DNA of 64,000 bases from Nocardioides ferulae (GTDB taxonomy: Bacteria; Actinomycetota; Actinomycetes; Propionibacteriales; Nocardioidaceae), in assembly GCF_003660455.1 (NCBI RefSeq), contig NZ_QZVR01000002.1:1-64000 (forward strand), written 5' to 3'. This document shows positions 7,738 through 18,176 of this stretch, in pieces. The notes under the pieces are model-generated. The model saw only the letters and a program-made list of their open reading frames with translations, did not search any database and had not been told where the DNA came from. Made by a program: the position numbers and the translations under genes. Position 1 is the first letter of the stretch, and every line of letters begins with the position of its first letter.

Positions 7738-8088
7738 GTGACCAGCCTCGTGACCGTCCTCCGTCGCTTTGCCGTCGTCCTCGTCGCCGCGGGCGTCCTC
7801 GCGGCCGTCGCCGCCCCGGCCGGGGCGGACACCCCCGAGGGGTGGCCGGCCGAGCCGGACGTCGACGGCCTGCACGCCCTGTTCGTGCTCGGCGCGATCC
7901 CGCTGGGGCTGTGCCTGCTGCTGGCGGCGTTGGTCTACCTGCCGGCGATGGCCCGGGGCGAGCGGGTCGCCCCGGGGGCACCGGAGGTCGAGAACCAGTG
8001 GCTCGGTGGTCCGCGCAAGGAGCCGCACGAGCTCACCGCACCCGAGGCCGAGGACTCCCACACCGGAGGCGCAAGTGCCCGCTGGTGA
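7738..8088 (+). CDS. Small membrane protein of unknown function, upstream of DUF5130 gene
   Basis: This 116-residue protein has an N-terminal signal or anchor (FAVVLVAAGVLAAVAAPAGA, likely cleavage near residue 31). A second span follows (ALFVLGAIPLGLCLLLAALVYL), then a hydrophilic tail ending GGPRKEPHELTAPEAEDSH. I do not recognise a catalytic motif. The GTG at 7738 lies six bases after TATCCT, so I prefer it to the in-frame GTG at 7681. It overlaps the DUF5130 gene by 14 bases, and that gene's ribosome-binding site is inside this one. The two are therefore probably co-translated and may act together at the membrane. Confidence 0.72.
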   Translation: MTSLVTVLRRFAVVLVAAGVLAAVAAPAGADTPEGWPAEPDVDGLHALFVLGAIPLGLCLLLAALVYLPAMARGERVAPGAPEVENQWLGGPRKEPHELTAPEAEDSHTGGASARW

Positions 8089-8455
8089 GCTCAGCCCGTC
8101 GGAGCGGTTCGCCCTCGACGAGGCCATCCGCCGGGCCGAGCAGACCTGCCGCTACGAGTTCTCGGTCTTCGTGGGCCGCGCCGAGGGCGACCCACGCGCC
8201 TTCGCCGGCAGCCTGCACAACTCGCTGGTCGTCCCGGCCCGCAGCATCCTGATCATGGTCGACCCGGCGGCCCGGGCGCTGGAGATCGTCACCGGCAGCG
8301 AGGTCCGCCGCACCCTCTCCGACAACGAGACCGAGCTGGCCGCGCTGCACATGCGCGAGTCGTTCGCCGCCGGCGACCTGGTCGGCGGCCTCAAGCACGG
8401 CATCGGCATGCTCGCCGAGCACGCGCGGCCACCGCACTACCTGCACGCGGACTGA
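8075..8455 (+). CDS. DUF5130 (TPM-like) protein
   Basis: This 126-residue cytosolic protein contains LSPSERFALDEAIRRAEQTC, then FSVFVGRAEGDPRAFAGSLH, ILIMVDPAARALEIVTGSEVRR and DLVGGLKHGIGMLAEH. The pattern matches the actinobacterial DUF5130 family, related to the TPM domain fold. Function is unknown. No signal peptide or membrane span is present. GGAGG stands about six bases before the GTG at 8075, within the preceding small membrane-protein gene. A strong hairpin follows the stop and separates it from the convergent pepN. Confidence 0.78.
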   Translation: MPAGELSPSERFALDEAIRRAEQTCRYEFSVFVGRAEGDPRAFAGSLHNSLVVPARSILIMVDPAARALEIVTGSEVRRTLSDNETELAALHMRESFAAGDLVGGLKHGIGMLAEHARPPHYLHAD

Positions 8456-8474
8456 CCGCCCGACGCCACGGCGT

Positions 8475-8526
8475 ACGACGAAGCGAAAGGCCCGGCGGGA
8501 TCGCTCCCGGCCGGGCCCTTCGTCGT
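8475..8526. terminator. Bidirectional terminator between the DUF5130 gene and pepN
   Basis: Outer arms ACGACGAA/TTCGTCGT and inner arms GGCCCGG/CCGGGCC form an interrupted stem spanning the gap between two convergent genes. A-rich and T-rich flanks appear on opposite sides, as expected for a terminator working in both directions. Confidence 0.75.
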
Positions 8527-8537
8527 GGGCGGGGTGC

Positions 8538-11084
8538 TCAGCCCCGCGCGTCGCGCTCCCGGGCAGCCAGGGCCCGGGCGACGTCGGCGCGGCCCTCGCG
8601 CACGTAGCGCTGCGCGGCCGGGTTGGCCGAGGTGGTCTCGAGCCAGGCGTCGACCCGGTCGAGGAGCTCCTGGCCGACCAGCTGCCGCGGGAAGATGAAC
8701 TCCAGCACGGTCGAGGCGCGCTGGGTGCCCAGCCGCTCCCAGACGTCCTCCGCGGTCTGGAGGTACTTCTCGACGTACGGTGCGAGCACGTCGTCCTGGT
8801 CCGAGCGCTGGAAGGCGAGCACGATCGAGCGGTGCGTCTCGTTCGGCACGTCGTCGCGCACGGTGGCCAGCTCCCACGCCTCGGCCTTGGCCTCCGCGGT
8901 CGGGCGGGCGGCGCGGGCGGCGGCGGCGTGCTCCTGGCCGGAGATCGTGTTGTCCTGCTCCAGCTCGGTGGCGATCCGCTCCTCCTCGGCACGGCTACGC
9001 CCGGCGAGCGCGGTCAGCAGCTGCCAGCGCAGGTCCTGGTCCACCGCGAGCCCCTCGACGGTGAACGATCCGTCGAGCAGCCCGTCGAGGTCGGCCAGCG
9101 CCGCGTCGCTGTGCGCGGCCGCGGCGTAGGAGCGGGCGAAGGTGAGCTGGTGGTCGCTGCCCGGCTCCGCGGCGAGCAGCAGCTCGCGCAGCCCGGCCTC
9201 CCACCGCTGCTGCAGCCCGGCCCGGTTCGCCGGCGCGGCGTACAGGTCAACCGCCTGCGCGGCGTAGGTGGGGATCCGGCTGACGCCCCACGAGTCGGTC
9301 TCGGCACCGATGTTGGCCAGCACCAGCGAGACGAAGTCGGTGGCCGACATCTCCGCGTCGCGGGTCATGTCCCAGGCGGCGCCCCAGACCAGGGCCCGGG
9401 CCAGCGAGTCGTCGAGCCGCGAGAGGCCGCCGACCGCGGTGGCCAGCGAGCGCTCGTCGAGCCGGATCTTGGCGTAGCTCAGGTCGTTGTCGTTGAGCAG
9501 CAGCAGGTCGGGCTGCTCGAGCCCGGCGGCCTCGGCGATCTCGGTCAGCTCGCCGTCGACGTCGACCTCGAGGTAGCGCTCGCGCACCAGGTGTCCGTCC
9601 CGCTCGTGGTAGAACCCGACACCGAGTCGGTGCCGGCGCAGTGTGGGCCAGTCGGGGTGCGCGGTCTGGCGGACGGCGAGCCGGGTGAACCGGCCCTGCT
9701 CGTCGAGCTCGAACTCGGGGGAGAGCGTGTTGACACCCGCGGTCTGCAGCCACTCCTGGGCCCAGCCGGTGAGCTCGCGGCCGGACGCGGTCTCGAGGTG
9801 ACGCAGCAGGTCGGAGAACTCGGAGTTGGCGTACTCGAACTCCTTGAAGTACGCCCGCAGCCCCTTCAGGAACGGCTCGAGGCCCACCCAGGCGACCAGC
9901 TGCTTGAGCACCGACGCGCCCTTGGCGTAGGTGATCATGTCGAAGTTGACCTCGACCGCGCGCAGGTCGACGTTGTCGGCCGCGATCGGGTGGGTGCTGG
10001 GCAGCTGGTCCTGCCGGTAGCCGGTCTGCTTGCGGGCGTTGGCGAACCCGGTCCAGGCGTCGGTGAACTCGGTCGCCTCGGCCTCGCACCAGTAGCAGGC
10101 CCACTCGGCGAACGACTCGTTGAGCCACAGGTCGTCCCACCACTTCATGGTCACCAGGTCGCCGAACCACATGTGCGCCATCTCGTGGGTGATCACCGAG
10201 GTGCGGAACTCGTAGAACGAGCGCGGCTGGCGGCTGCGGGGGAGGTACTCGTCGCGCAGCGTCACGCAGCCGGCGTTCTCCATCGCGCCCATGTTGTACT
10301 CCGGCACGTAGAGCTGGTCGTACTTGCCGAACGGGTAGGGGTAGTCGAACTGCTCCTCGAAGAACGCGAAGCTGCGCTTGGTGGTGTCGACCAGCGCCGC
10401 GGTGTCCATGTGCTCCACCAGCGACTGGCGGCAGTAGTGGCCGAGCGGGATCGTGCCGTGCTTGCCCTCGTAGGTGTCGAACTCGGCGTGGTACTCACCG
10501 GCCACGATCGCGGTGATGTAGGTCGACATCGGCTTCGTGGGCGCGAAGCGCCACATGGCCTTGCCGTCACCGAGCTCCTCCGGCTGCGGGGTGGGGGAGT
10601 TGGAGACGACCTTCCAGTGCGCCGGCGCGGTCACGTTGAAGGTGAACGGCGCCTTGAGGTCGGGCTGCTCGAAGGTCGTGTAGACGCGGCGGGCGTCCGG
10701 CACCTCGAACTGGGAGTAGAGGTAGACCCGGTCGTCGGCCGGGTCGACGAACCGGTGCAGGCCCTCGCCCGTGCGCGAGTAGGTGCAGTCGGCGCGGACC
10801 ACGAGCTCGTTCTCGGCGGCGAGATCGGGCAGCGCGATCCTGCTGTCGGCGTACGCCGTGGCGGGATCGAGCGCGCGCCCGTTGAGGCTGATCTCGTGCA
10901 CGGTCGCGTCGACCAGGTCCGCGAACGTCTCCGCGCCGGGCTCGGTGCAGGTGAAGCGGATCGTGGTGGTCGAGCCGAAGGTCTTCTCGTCCGTCGTGAG
11001 GTCCAGGTCGATGGTGTACGACGAGACGTCCAGGAGGGCGGCGCGGGTGGCGGCCTCGTCCCGGGTCAGGTTGGTTCCAGGCAT
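8538..11084 (-). CDS. pepN: Aminopeptidase N (M1 family zinc metallopeptidase)
   Basis: This 848-residue protein has the usual length of actinobacterial PepN. It contains the exopeptidase motif GAMENAGCVT and the zinc site HEMAHMWFGD followed by WLNESFAEW, giving H-E-x2-H-x18-E. The C-terminal half is the helical ERAP1-like domain. It removes N-terminal residues from peptides in the cytoplasm, completing degradation by Clp or proteasome products. The ATG at 11082-11084 has CAGGAT seven bases upstream and no Shine-Dalgarno; the long in-frame extension before it is non-coding in character. It is divergent from a secreted CHAP protein. Confidence 0.95.
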   Translation of the reverse strand: MPGTNLTRDEAATRAALLDVSSYTIDLDLTTDEKTFGSTTTIRFTCTEPGAETFADLVDATVHEISLNGRALDPATAYADSRIALPDLAAENELVVRADCTYSRTGEGLHRFVDPADDRVYLYSQFEVPDARRVYTTFEQPDLKAPFTFNVTAPAHWKVVSNSPTPQPEELGDGKAMWRFAPTKPMSTYITAIVAGEYHAEFDTYEGKHGTIPLGHYCRQSLVEHMDTAALVDTTKRSFAFFEEQFDYPYPFGKYDQLYVPEYNMGAMENAGCVTLRDEYLPRSRQPRSFYEFRTSVITHEMAHMWFGDLVTMKWWDDLWLNESFAEWACYWCEAEATEFTDAWTGFANARKQTGYRQDQLPSTHPIAADNVDLRAVEVNFDMITYAKGASVLKQLVAWVGLEPFLKGLRAYFKEFEYANSEFSDLLRHLETASGRELTGWAQEWLQTAGVNTLSPEFELDEQGRFTRLAVRQTAHPDWPTLRRHRLGVGFYHERDGHLVRERYLEVDVDGELTEIAEAAGLEQPDLLLLNDNDLSYAKIRLDERSLATAVGGLSRLDDSLARALVWGAAWDMTRDAEMSATDFVSLVLANIGAETDSWGVSRIPTYAAQAVDLYAAPANRAGLQQRWEAGLRELLLAAEPGSDHQLTFARSYAAAAHSDAALADLDGLLDGSFTVEGLAVDQDLRWQLLTALAGRSRAEEERIATELEQDNTISGQEHAAAARAARPTAEAKAEAWELATVRDDVPNETHRSIVLAFQRSDQDDVLAPYVEKYLQTAEDVWERLGTQRASTVLEFIFPRQLVGQELLDRVDAWLETTSANPAAQRYVREGRADVARALAARERDARG

Positions 11085-11296
11085 GGACCCGATCCTGCCA
11101 CCCGGTCCCGGGGCGGGCGATACCGGTGCACGACGGGGCCGGTGGGCCGCGACCGCTGGACGCGCGGCGACGTCGCGGGCATGCTGAGGTGCCTGGGGCG
11201 TCTGTGACCGGCGTGGCCACCGAGGCCGATGCGAAAATTGAGACACTTTTCGCCGAATCGGCGTGTCGGTGCTTGACATCCACTACCGTCCGGGTC

Positions 11297-12991
11297 GTGC
11301 TGCTGTCCGCGCGATGCCGTCGCGCCATGCTCGTGAGTGGGCTGGCGCTGCTGCTGGCACCCCTCGGGCTGCTGGCGCCGACGTCGTCCGCGGCCCTCGA
11401 CGGCGCCGACCGCGACGGGCGCGCCGAGCGCGGCGCCCTGACCCGCACGGTGATCCCCGAGCGATCCAGCTCCTACCTGTGCACCGGCTATGACGCGTGC
11501 TCGGACGCCGGCTACTCCCACTTCGGTTACAAGCGGGCCGGACGCCAGATGTGGTGGCGGATGTATGCCGGGCACAACTGCACCAACTACGTCGCCTACC
11601 GCATGGTCAAGGCCGGCATGTCCGAGGAGCGTCCCTGGGACGGCAGCGGCATGGCCTACCACTGGGGTGTCGCGATGGCCGACATCACCGACCAGACGCC
11701 GCGGGTCGGCGCGGTCGCGTGGTGGAAGAAGGGGTCCGCCTGGGCGCCGTCCAGCGGGCACGTCGCCTACGTCGAGAAGGTGGTCTCCGAGGACGAGATC
11801 CTCGTCTCCGAGGACAGCTGGAGCGGTGACTTCCACTGGCGCCGCGTGGTCAGGGGCACCAGTGGCTGGCCATCGGGGTTCATCCACTTCATCGACGAGG
11901 CGCCGAAGGAGATCACCGTCGAGCGGCCGCCATCGGTGAATGGCACCCCCGAGGTGGGCGCCCCCCTGGTCGCGTCGCCCGGCTCGTTCAAGCCGGCGGC
12001 GAAGGTGAAGGTCAGCTACCGCTGGACGGTCGGCGGAGAGCCGGTCGAGGGGGCGAACGCCAGCACCTTCACGCCACGGCCCGCCGACAAGGGCCGCGCG
12101 GTGAGCGTCGAGGTCACGGCCAAGCGCAAGGGCTACACCCCCGCATCGGCTGCCGCCCCGGTGGGCAAGGTCCGCGCCGGCACCATGGTGCTCGACGCCG
12201 ATCCGGTGGTGACCGGCACGCCCGAGGTCGACGGGGTCCTCACGCTCTCGGCTCCGCCGATGACGCCCTCACCGCAGACGACCAGCGTGAAGTGGTTCGT
12301 CGACGGCTCGCCGCTCACCGGCGCGGACGGGTGGTCGTTGCCGCTCGACCAGTCCCTGATCGGAGCCACCGTCTCGGCGCGGGTCGTCGCCCGGGCCGAG
12401 GGCTACCGCAAGATCGCGGTCGACACCGACCCGATCGGCCCGGTGCGCGCCGGCACCATCGACGTCACCGAGCCGTTCACGGTCTCCGGCACCCCGCGCT
12501 ACGGCGAGGTGCTGCGGGTCGAGCCCGGCCGCTTCACACCGGCCGACGCCTGGATCTCCTACACCTGGACCCGCGACGGCGAGCCGGTCGCCGGGGCCAC
12601 CGGAGACAGCTATCCGCTGGGGGTCGACGACGTCGGCCACCGGATCGCGGTCGAGGTCGCGATGCGCCGCAACGGCTACCGCGACCACGCGTTCACCGTG
12701 CGCACCGGCGCCAAGGTCACCACCCGTCCGCTGCTGGCCGTCCGGGCCCTCGGCAAGACCAAGCGCGCCGTCGTCGTGCTGCGGATCTCCGCCCCCGGCG
12801 TGGCCGACCCGGGTGGACGCTTCACGGTCCGCGCCGCCGGCCGCGAGGTCTCCGGCAGGTTCGTCGACGGCAAGGCCCGCGTCGTGGTGCCCGATCTGCG
12901 TCCGGGGGAGCGCACCGTGCGGGTCGACTACGCCGGCGCCGGGATGGTCGAGGCCGCCCGTGCGCGCACCACCGTCACCGTGCTGCGCTGA
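11297..12991 (+). CDS. Secreted CHAP-domain protein with three Ig-like repeats
   Basis: This 564-residue exported protein starts with a signal peptide (basic RCRR, then MLVSGLALLLAPLGLLAPTS). A CHAP amidase domain follows at about residues 50-195, with the nucleophile in GHNCTNYVAYRM, His in SSGHVAYVEKV and the segment GAVAWWKKGS. Three repeats of about 90 residues come next, each starting near (V/S)xGTPEVG or GTPRYGEVL and containing W-x-(V/R)-DG-x-P(L/V)-x-GA. A last beta domain resembles surface adhesion modules. CHAP domains cleave peptidoglycan amide bonds, so a wall hydrolase is likely. TACCGT lies seven bases before the GTG, supporting this start; an ATG at 11327 is the alternative. 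Confidence 0.85.
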   Translation: MLLSARCRRAMLVSGLALLLAPLGLLAPTSSAALDGADRDGRAERGALTRTVIPERSSSYLCTGYDACSDAGYSHFGYKRAGRQMWWRMYAGHNCTNYVAYRMVKAGMSEERPWDGSGMAYHWGVAMADITDQTPRVGAVAWWKKGSAWAPSSGHVAYVEKVVSEDEILVSEDSWSGDFHWRRVVRGTSGWPSGFIHFIDEAPKEITVERPPSVNGTPEVGAPLVASPGSFKPAAKVKVSYRWTVGGEPVEGANASTFTPRPADKGRAVSVEVTAKRKGYTPASAAAPVGKVRAGTMVLDADPVVTGTPEVDGVLTLSAPPMTPSPQTTSVKWFVDGSPLTGADGWSLPLDQSLIGATVSARVVARAEGYRKIAVDTDPIGPVRAGTIDVTEPFTVSGTPRYGEVLRVEPGRFTPADAWISYTWTRDGEPVAGATGDSYPLGVDDVGHRIAVEVAMRRNGYRDHAFTVRTGAKVTTRPLLAVRALGKTKRAVVVLRISAPGVADPGGRFTVRAAGREVSGRFVDGKARVVVPDLRPGERTVRVDYAGAGMVEAARARTTVTVLR

Positions 12992-13003
12992 CCCCGCCCG
13001 CCC

Positions 13004-13060
13004 GGTGGTCGAGCCTGGTCCGGTGGTCGAGCCTGTCCGGTGGTCGAGCCTGCCGAGACC
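13004..13060 (+). repeat. Three tandem copies of GGTGGTCGAGCCTG
   Basis: The 14-base unit occurs at 13004-13017, 13022-13035 and 13039-13052, and the third copy continues into CCGAGACC. A relative at 48469-48504 has three GGTGGTC units and then GCGCCTGCCGAGACC. Both lie after a stop codon, outside genes, and look like members of a dispersed intergenic repeat family. Confidence 0.8.
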
Positions 13061-13092
13061 GTGTTCACCTGGGTCCGGCACACTGCGCCGCC

Positions 13093-14235
<1,143 letters not shown>

Positions 14236-14295
14236 GGCGAGACGAGCAACCGGGCCCGCGGGAATGGGCGGGCCGGTGCGCGGGTTCCGGAGGGC

Positions 14296-14895
14296 ATGAC
14301 CAACGCCGACTTCTGGTTCGACCCCGCCTGCCCGTTCGCCTGGATCACCTCGCGCTGGATCCTGGAGGTGGAGCAGGTCCGTGACATCGAGGTCACCTGG
14401 CACATCATGAGCCTGGCCTACCTCAACCAGGACAAGGACATCCCCGACGACTATCGCGAGTTCCTCAAGACCGCCTGGGAGCCGGTGCGGGTGCTGATGG
14501 CCGCCGAGCAGCAGCACGGCAAGGAGGTGCTGCTCCCGCTCTACACCGCGATGGGCACCCGCATCCACGTCGAGAAGCAGGAGAAGGACCGGGCCATGAT
14601 CGAGGGGGCCCTGGCCGACGCCGGCCTCCCGGTCGAGCTGGCCGACGCGATGCACGACTCCTCCCTCGACGAGGCCGTCGCCGCCTCCCACCACCGCGGC
14701 ATGGACCAGGTCGGCGACGACGTCGGCACCCCCACGATCGCGATCGAGGGCACCGCGTTCTTCGGGCCGGTGCTGACCTCGATCCCGCGCGGCGAGGAGG
14801 CCGGCAAGGTCTGGGACGGCGCCGTACTGCTCGCGGGCTACCCGTACTTCTTCGAGCTCAAGCGCAGCCGCACCGCGCCGCTCGACTTCAGCTAG
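14296..14895 (+). CDS. Mycothiol-dependent nitroreductase-like (Rv2466c family) DsbA-fold protein with a single active-site Cys
   Basis: This 199-residue thioredoxin-fold protein starts [21 protein letters not shown] and has the DsbA-type helical insert. The cis-Pro segment is [16 protein letters not shown]. In M. tuberculosis Rv2466c, as I recall, the corresponding motif is CPWC and mycothiol reduces the enzyme; here it is CPFA, so the resolving Cys is missing. A single-cysteine enzyme could still work through mixed disulfides with mycothiol. GGAGGGC stands just before the ATG. Neighbours (chromate transporter, chemoreceptor) give no pathway hint. The fold is confident, the substrate unknown. 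Confidence 0.85.
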   Translation: MTNADFWFDPACPFAWITSRWILEVEQVRDIEVTWHIMSLAYLNQDKDIPDDYREFLKTAWEPVRVLMAAEQQHGKEVLLPLYTAMGTRIHVEKQEKDRAMIEGALADAGLPVELADAMHDSSLDEAVAASHHRGMDQVGDDVGTPTIAIEGTAFFGPVLTSIPRGEEAGKVWDGAVLLAGYPYFFELKRSRTAPLDFS

Positions 14896-14998
14896 CGCGC
14901 GATCGTGGGGAAGGTCTCGAGGTCATGGGCTAAGCAGCGCGGTCCTCGCTGCCGATGAGCTCAGTGTCACCCTCGTCGAGCAGAGAGAGAGATCCGCC

Positions 14999-16138
14999 AT
15001 GCCGGTCTTCGCAAGGCTGTTCCGTCGCGCGAGCGGCGAGGGCGACGCGCCCCCCCTGCTGCGCTCGGCAGCCACCCTGGTCGCGGCTCTCGACGGACTG
15101 CCGAGCGAGCTGCTGATCACCGACCCCGCCGGCGAGATCGTCTACCGCAACGCCGCCGCCACCGCGATGGCGGTCAAGACGGCCACCGCGCACGGGCCGG
15201 AGTCCCTGGACATGCTGCGCTCGGTCCTCAAACGGCTGATCCGCGACTCCAGGTCCTTCCCGAGCAGCGAGCTGGTCTCGGCCGGCATCGGCGCGGAGAC
15301 GATGTACGTCGAGGTGACCGTCGCCCAGATGCCCGGGGGCTACACGGTGAGCTGGCGCGACGCCACCGACGAGGTCCGTGGCAACCAGCTCAACCACGAG
15401 CTCGCCGAGCGGCTGGCCGAGGCCTCGTCGTCACTGACCGAGATGGGCGAGGTGCTCACCCGCTCGGCCGGGGAGACCTCCGGTCAGGCCGAGGCGCTCT
15501 CCAGCGGCTCCAGCGAGATGGCCCAGAGTGTCGGCGAGATCGCCAGCCGTGCGACCACCGCGGCCAGCAGCACCGGCACCGCCGTCGAGTCCGCGCGGAA
15601 CGCCAGCGACAACATGGCCAAGCTGCAGCAGTCCAGCGAGGAGATCGGCAGCATCACCCGGCTGATCACCGGGATCGCCGAGCAGACCAAGCTGCTCGCG
15701 CTCAACGCCACCATCGAGGCGGCCCGCGCCGGCGAGGCCGGCAAGGGCTTCGCGGTGGTCGCCAGCGAGGTCAAGGAGCTGGCCGCACGCACCGCCGAGG
15801 CCACCCAGCAGATCACCCGGATGATCGACGCGATCCAGGGCGAGAGCAGCCAGGCGATGGAGGCCATCAACGGCATCGTCGAGCTGGTCACCGACGTGGC
15901 CGACCAGCAGACGATGATCGCCAGCGCGGTCGAGGAGCAGAGCGCCACCAGCAACGAGATGTCCGGGTGGATCCGCGACGTCGCCCGGTCCGTGCACGGA
16001 TCCGCCGACGCGGCCGACTCCGTGCGCGAGGCCGCCCGCACGATCAGCGAGCAGGTGGCGTCGCTGCGGCAGCGGGTCGCCGCGGCCTACGACACCGAGC
16101 GGGCCGACGCCCGGGGGGCCAGCCTCGGGGCGAGGTAG
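14999..16138 (+). CDS. Soluble methyl-accepting chemotaxis protein with N-terminal PAS-like domain
   Basis: This 379-residue protein has no membrane span. Residues of about 20-125 form a PAS-like sensor ([25 protein letters not shown] and then [14 protein letters not shown]). The rest is a coiled-coil signalling domain with the MCP hairpin tip [40 protein letters not shown]. It would form trimers of dimers with CheW and CheA and sense an intracellular cue, perhaps redox or ligand. GAGAGAGA precedes the ATG by about six bases. No che or flagellar gene is adjacent, so it is an orphan receptor. A FliA/WhiG-like sigma factor at 37.3 kb suggests the strain may be motile. Confidence 0.9.
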   Translation: MPVFARLFRRASGEGDAPPLLRSAATLVAALDGLPSELLITDPAGEIVYRNAAATAMAVKTATAHGPESLDMLRSVLKRLIRDSRSFPSSELVSAGIGAETMYVEVTVAQMPGGYTVSWRDATDEVRGNQLNHELAERLAEASSSLTEMGEVLTRSAGETSGQAEALSSGSSEMAQSVGEIASRATTAASSTGTAVESARNASDNMAKLQQSSEEIGSITRLITGIAEQTKLLALNATIEAARAGEAGKGFAVVASEVKELAARTAEATQQITRMIDAIQGESSQAMEAINGIVELVTDVADQQTMIASAVEEQSATSNEMSGWIRDVARSVHGSADAADSVREAARTISEQVASLRQRVAAAYDTERADARGASLGAR

Positions 16139-16143
16139 GGCCG

Positions 16144-16180
16144 GTCAGCCGCCGTCAGTCGCCGTCAGTCGCCGTCAGCC
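16144..16180 (+). repeat. Short tandem repeat, 10-bp unit GCCGTCAGTC
   Basis: About 3.7 copies of GCCGTCAG(T/C)C lie between the chemoreceptor and the DUF2254 gene and overlap the DUF2254 stop codon. Each unit carries a TCA, so the complement has a TGA in every copy. This is likely simple slippage. Confidence 0.75.
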
Positions 16181-17431
16181 GCCGTCGAACGGCGTCGCCG
16201 GGGTCGCCGCGGTGACCTGGGCCAGCTTCGCGTCGACCGTCGGCCGATGCTCGGGAAGGGCCGCGGCGCGCAGGTCGTGCAGGAGTCTCCGCAGGCGACG
16301 CGGCACCTGAAGGCTCTCGGCACCCCAGTGGGCCAGCTCGTCGACGGCGAGGTCGAGCAGGTCGGCGAAGCGGTGCGGGCGCAGCACCACCCGTCCCGCG
16401 CCGTCCTCGCCGGCGGCGACGGCCGCCGGGTCGGGCGCGCCCGCGAGCCTGCGGAGGAGGTCGTGGAGCTGGTCGATCACCTGGACGGCGGTGGTCGGGT
16501 CGTTGGTGCCCGGGGAGAGGGCTCGCTCGCCGATGTCGACCATCCTGCGGAACCCGAACGAGACGTCCTGCTGCAGCGTGCGCTCGCCCCGCAGGTGGAG
16601 GTGGCTGCGGACCGGCTCGTCCCACGCGGTGGTGCCCGGCCCGGCGCCGTGCACGACCGCCAGCGGCGAGCCCTCGACGACGAAGGTGCCGAGTGGATGG
16701 AGGACGTCGACCCACGCCTGCTGTGCCTCGACACACCGGACCAGCGGCGCGAGGTCGACCACGTCGAGGTAGCCGGAGCACGCGGCCGTGACGACGTGCT
16801 CGCCGGGGGCGTCGGGCAGCTGCGCCGTCGGGGGGCGCTCGGCCCGGGCCGCGACGTCGGCGACGAGAAGCGCCCGGGTCTCGCCGGCGGTGCGCCGCAC
16901 GATCGTGTCCACCGCGATCGACCGGGTGATGTGGTGGATGAACGCCAAGAACATGCCTACCGCGCCCAGCACCCACAGGTACGACGCCGTGACCGCCAGC
17001 TGCGGCACCGCGCGCCCCTCGACGTCCACGATCGAGCGCAGCACCGTGAGGGAGTAGAGGAAGGAGGCGGCGAAGACCCCGAGGGTGTGCTGGGTGACGC
17101 GGTCCTCCAGGAACGTGCCGAGAACGCGCGGACTGAACTGGCTGCTGGCCAGCTGCAGCACGACGATCGTGATCGAGAAGACCAGCCCGGTCACCGAGAT
17201 CATCGCGCCGGCGACGCTCGAGAGGACCGTGCGGGCGCCCTCCGGCCCGCCCTGGAAGAGCAGCGGCATCCACGACGCCGTGCCCTCGTCGAGCTCCGGC
17301 AGGACCAGCCCGAGGCCCACCGCGCCGATGCACCACAGCGACGGCACCACCCAGAACGGTCCGAGCGAGGCGCGCACGAGCCGGTGCGCGCGGCCGGGCG
17401 CCTCCGGTCCGGAGCCGCGGCCGACGGTCAC
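16175..17431 (-). CDS. DUF2254 family membrane protein
   Basis: This 418-residue protein has about four N-terminal membrane spans (PFWVVPSLWCIGAVGLGLVLP, then SVAGAMISVTGLVFSITIVVLQL, LGVFAASFLYSLTVL and VTASYLWVLGAVGMFLAFI). A soluble C-terminal half contains TAACSGYLDVVDL, LGTFVVEGSPLAVV and the very conserved RMVDIGERALSPGTNDPTTAVQVIDQL. These features define DUF2254, whose function is unknown. The GTG at 17429-17431 overlaps the stop of the upstream GPP34 gene (GTGA), so the two are translationally coupled. The stop lies in a short tandem repeat. Confidence 0.85.
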   Translation of the reverse strand: MTVGRGSGPEAPGRAHRLVRASLGPFWVVPSLWCIGAVGLGLVLPELDEGTASWMPLLFQGGPEGARTVLSSVAGAMISVTGLVFSITIVVLQLASSQFSPRVLGTFLEDRVTQHTLGVFAASFLYSLTVLRSIVDVEGRAVPQLAVTASYLWVLGAVGMFLAFIHHITRSIAVDTIVRRTAGETRALLVADVAARAERPPTAQLPDAPGEHVVTAACSGYLDVVDLAPLVRCVEAQQAWVDVLHPLGTFVVEGSPLAVVHGAGPGTTAWDEPVRSHLHLRGERTLQQDVSFGFRRMVDIGERALSPGTNDPTTAVQVIDQLHDLLRRLAGAPDPAAVAAGEDGAGRVVLRPHRFADLLDLAVDELAHWGAESLQVPRRLRRLLHDLRAAALPEHRPTVDAKLAQVTAATPATPFDGG

Positions 17432-18108
17432 GACGACCCGGCCACGGCGCCTCCCGCGGCGACCGCCGCGGTCATCGCGGCGATCGAGGCTGCGACGGCG
17501 TCCTTGACCGCCTTCGCCGCCCACTGCCCCTCGGCCACCTCCTTGGCGCGTCGGCGCACCTCGCCGGCGGAGCGACCCTGGCGGTCGACGACCTTGTGCG
17601 CCTGCCCGATCGCGTGCAGCAGCGCGACCAGCGCCCCGGTGCGGGCGTCGGGGTCGAGCCCCTGCACGAGCGTCGCGGCCAGCGCGCGGCGTACCTCCTC
17701 CTCGTGGCGGGAGTCGACGGCGGGCCAGCGGGTGCGGGGGAACAACCCCAGCACCCGGTCGTCCCGCCGCTCCAGCACCCCGCGGTCGGCGAGGCGCGTC
17801 GCCAGCGTGTCGCGCACGCCCTTGCCCAGCCGGTTGACGAGGTCCTGGGCGGTGCGGGGCTTCTCCGCCACGGTCGCGAGCGCCTGAGCCAGCAGGGGGT
17901 CCGCGGGTGCGGTCGCCCCGGGGCCGGGGTGGACCTTCGCGGTGCTCCACATGCCGGCGGGCTTCTCGACGGTCACCAGGTCGGCCATCGCCAGCTCGAC
18001 CAGCAGCGCGCCGCCGAGCGCGGGCTGGGCGTAGGTGCTGGCGGTGAGCGCTCCCGAGTCGTCGTCGAGCAGCAGGAGCAGCAGGTCCTCGGCGATCAAG
18101 GTGTCCAC
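17428..18108 (-). CDS. GPP34 (Golgi phosphoprotein 3-like) family protein
   Basis: This 226-residue soluble protein starts [20 protein letters not shown], followed by [19 protein letters not shown] and later [29 protein letters not shown]. That is the GPP34 layout. Eukaryotic GOLPH3 binds phosphatidylinositol-4-phosphate and membranes; actinobacterial members are common but uncharacterised. The GTG at 18106-18108 has TACGGT six bases upstream and no Shine-Dalgarno. It is coupled by a 4-base overlap to a DUF2254 membrane protein, so a peripheral/integral membrane pair is likely. It is divergent from metG. Confidence 0.88.
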   Translation of the reverse strand: MDTLIAEDLLLLLLDDDSGALTASTYAQPALGGALLVELAMADLVTVEKPAGMWSTAKVHPGPGATAPADPLLAQALATVAEKPRTAQDLVNRLGKGVRDTLATRLADRGVLERRDDRVLGLFPRTRWPAVDSRHEEEVRRALAATLVQGLDPDARTGALVALLHAIGQAHKVVDRQGRSAGEVRRRAKEVAEGQWAAKAVKDAVAASIAAMTAAVAAGGAVAGSS

Positions 18109-18176
18109 GTGCCGACCGTAGCGTCCGGCCCGCCCGGCGCACGGGAGCCCGGGGGGTGGCTCCTAGGATTCACCCC

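Noticed and set aside
16144-16180. Possible CRISPR-like repeat
   Set aside because: The 10-base units are directly adjacent with no spacers, and no cas gene is present; it is simple tandem duplication.
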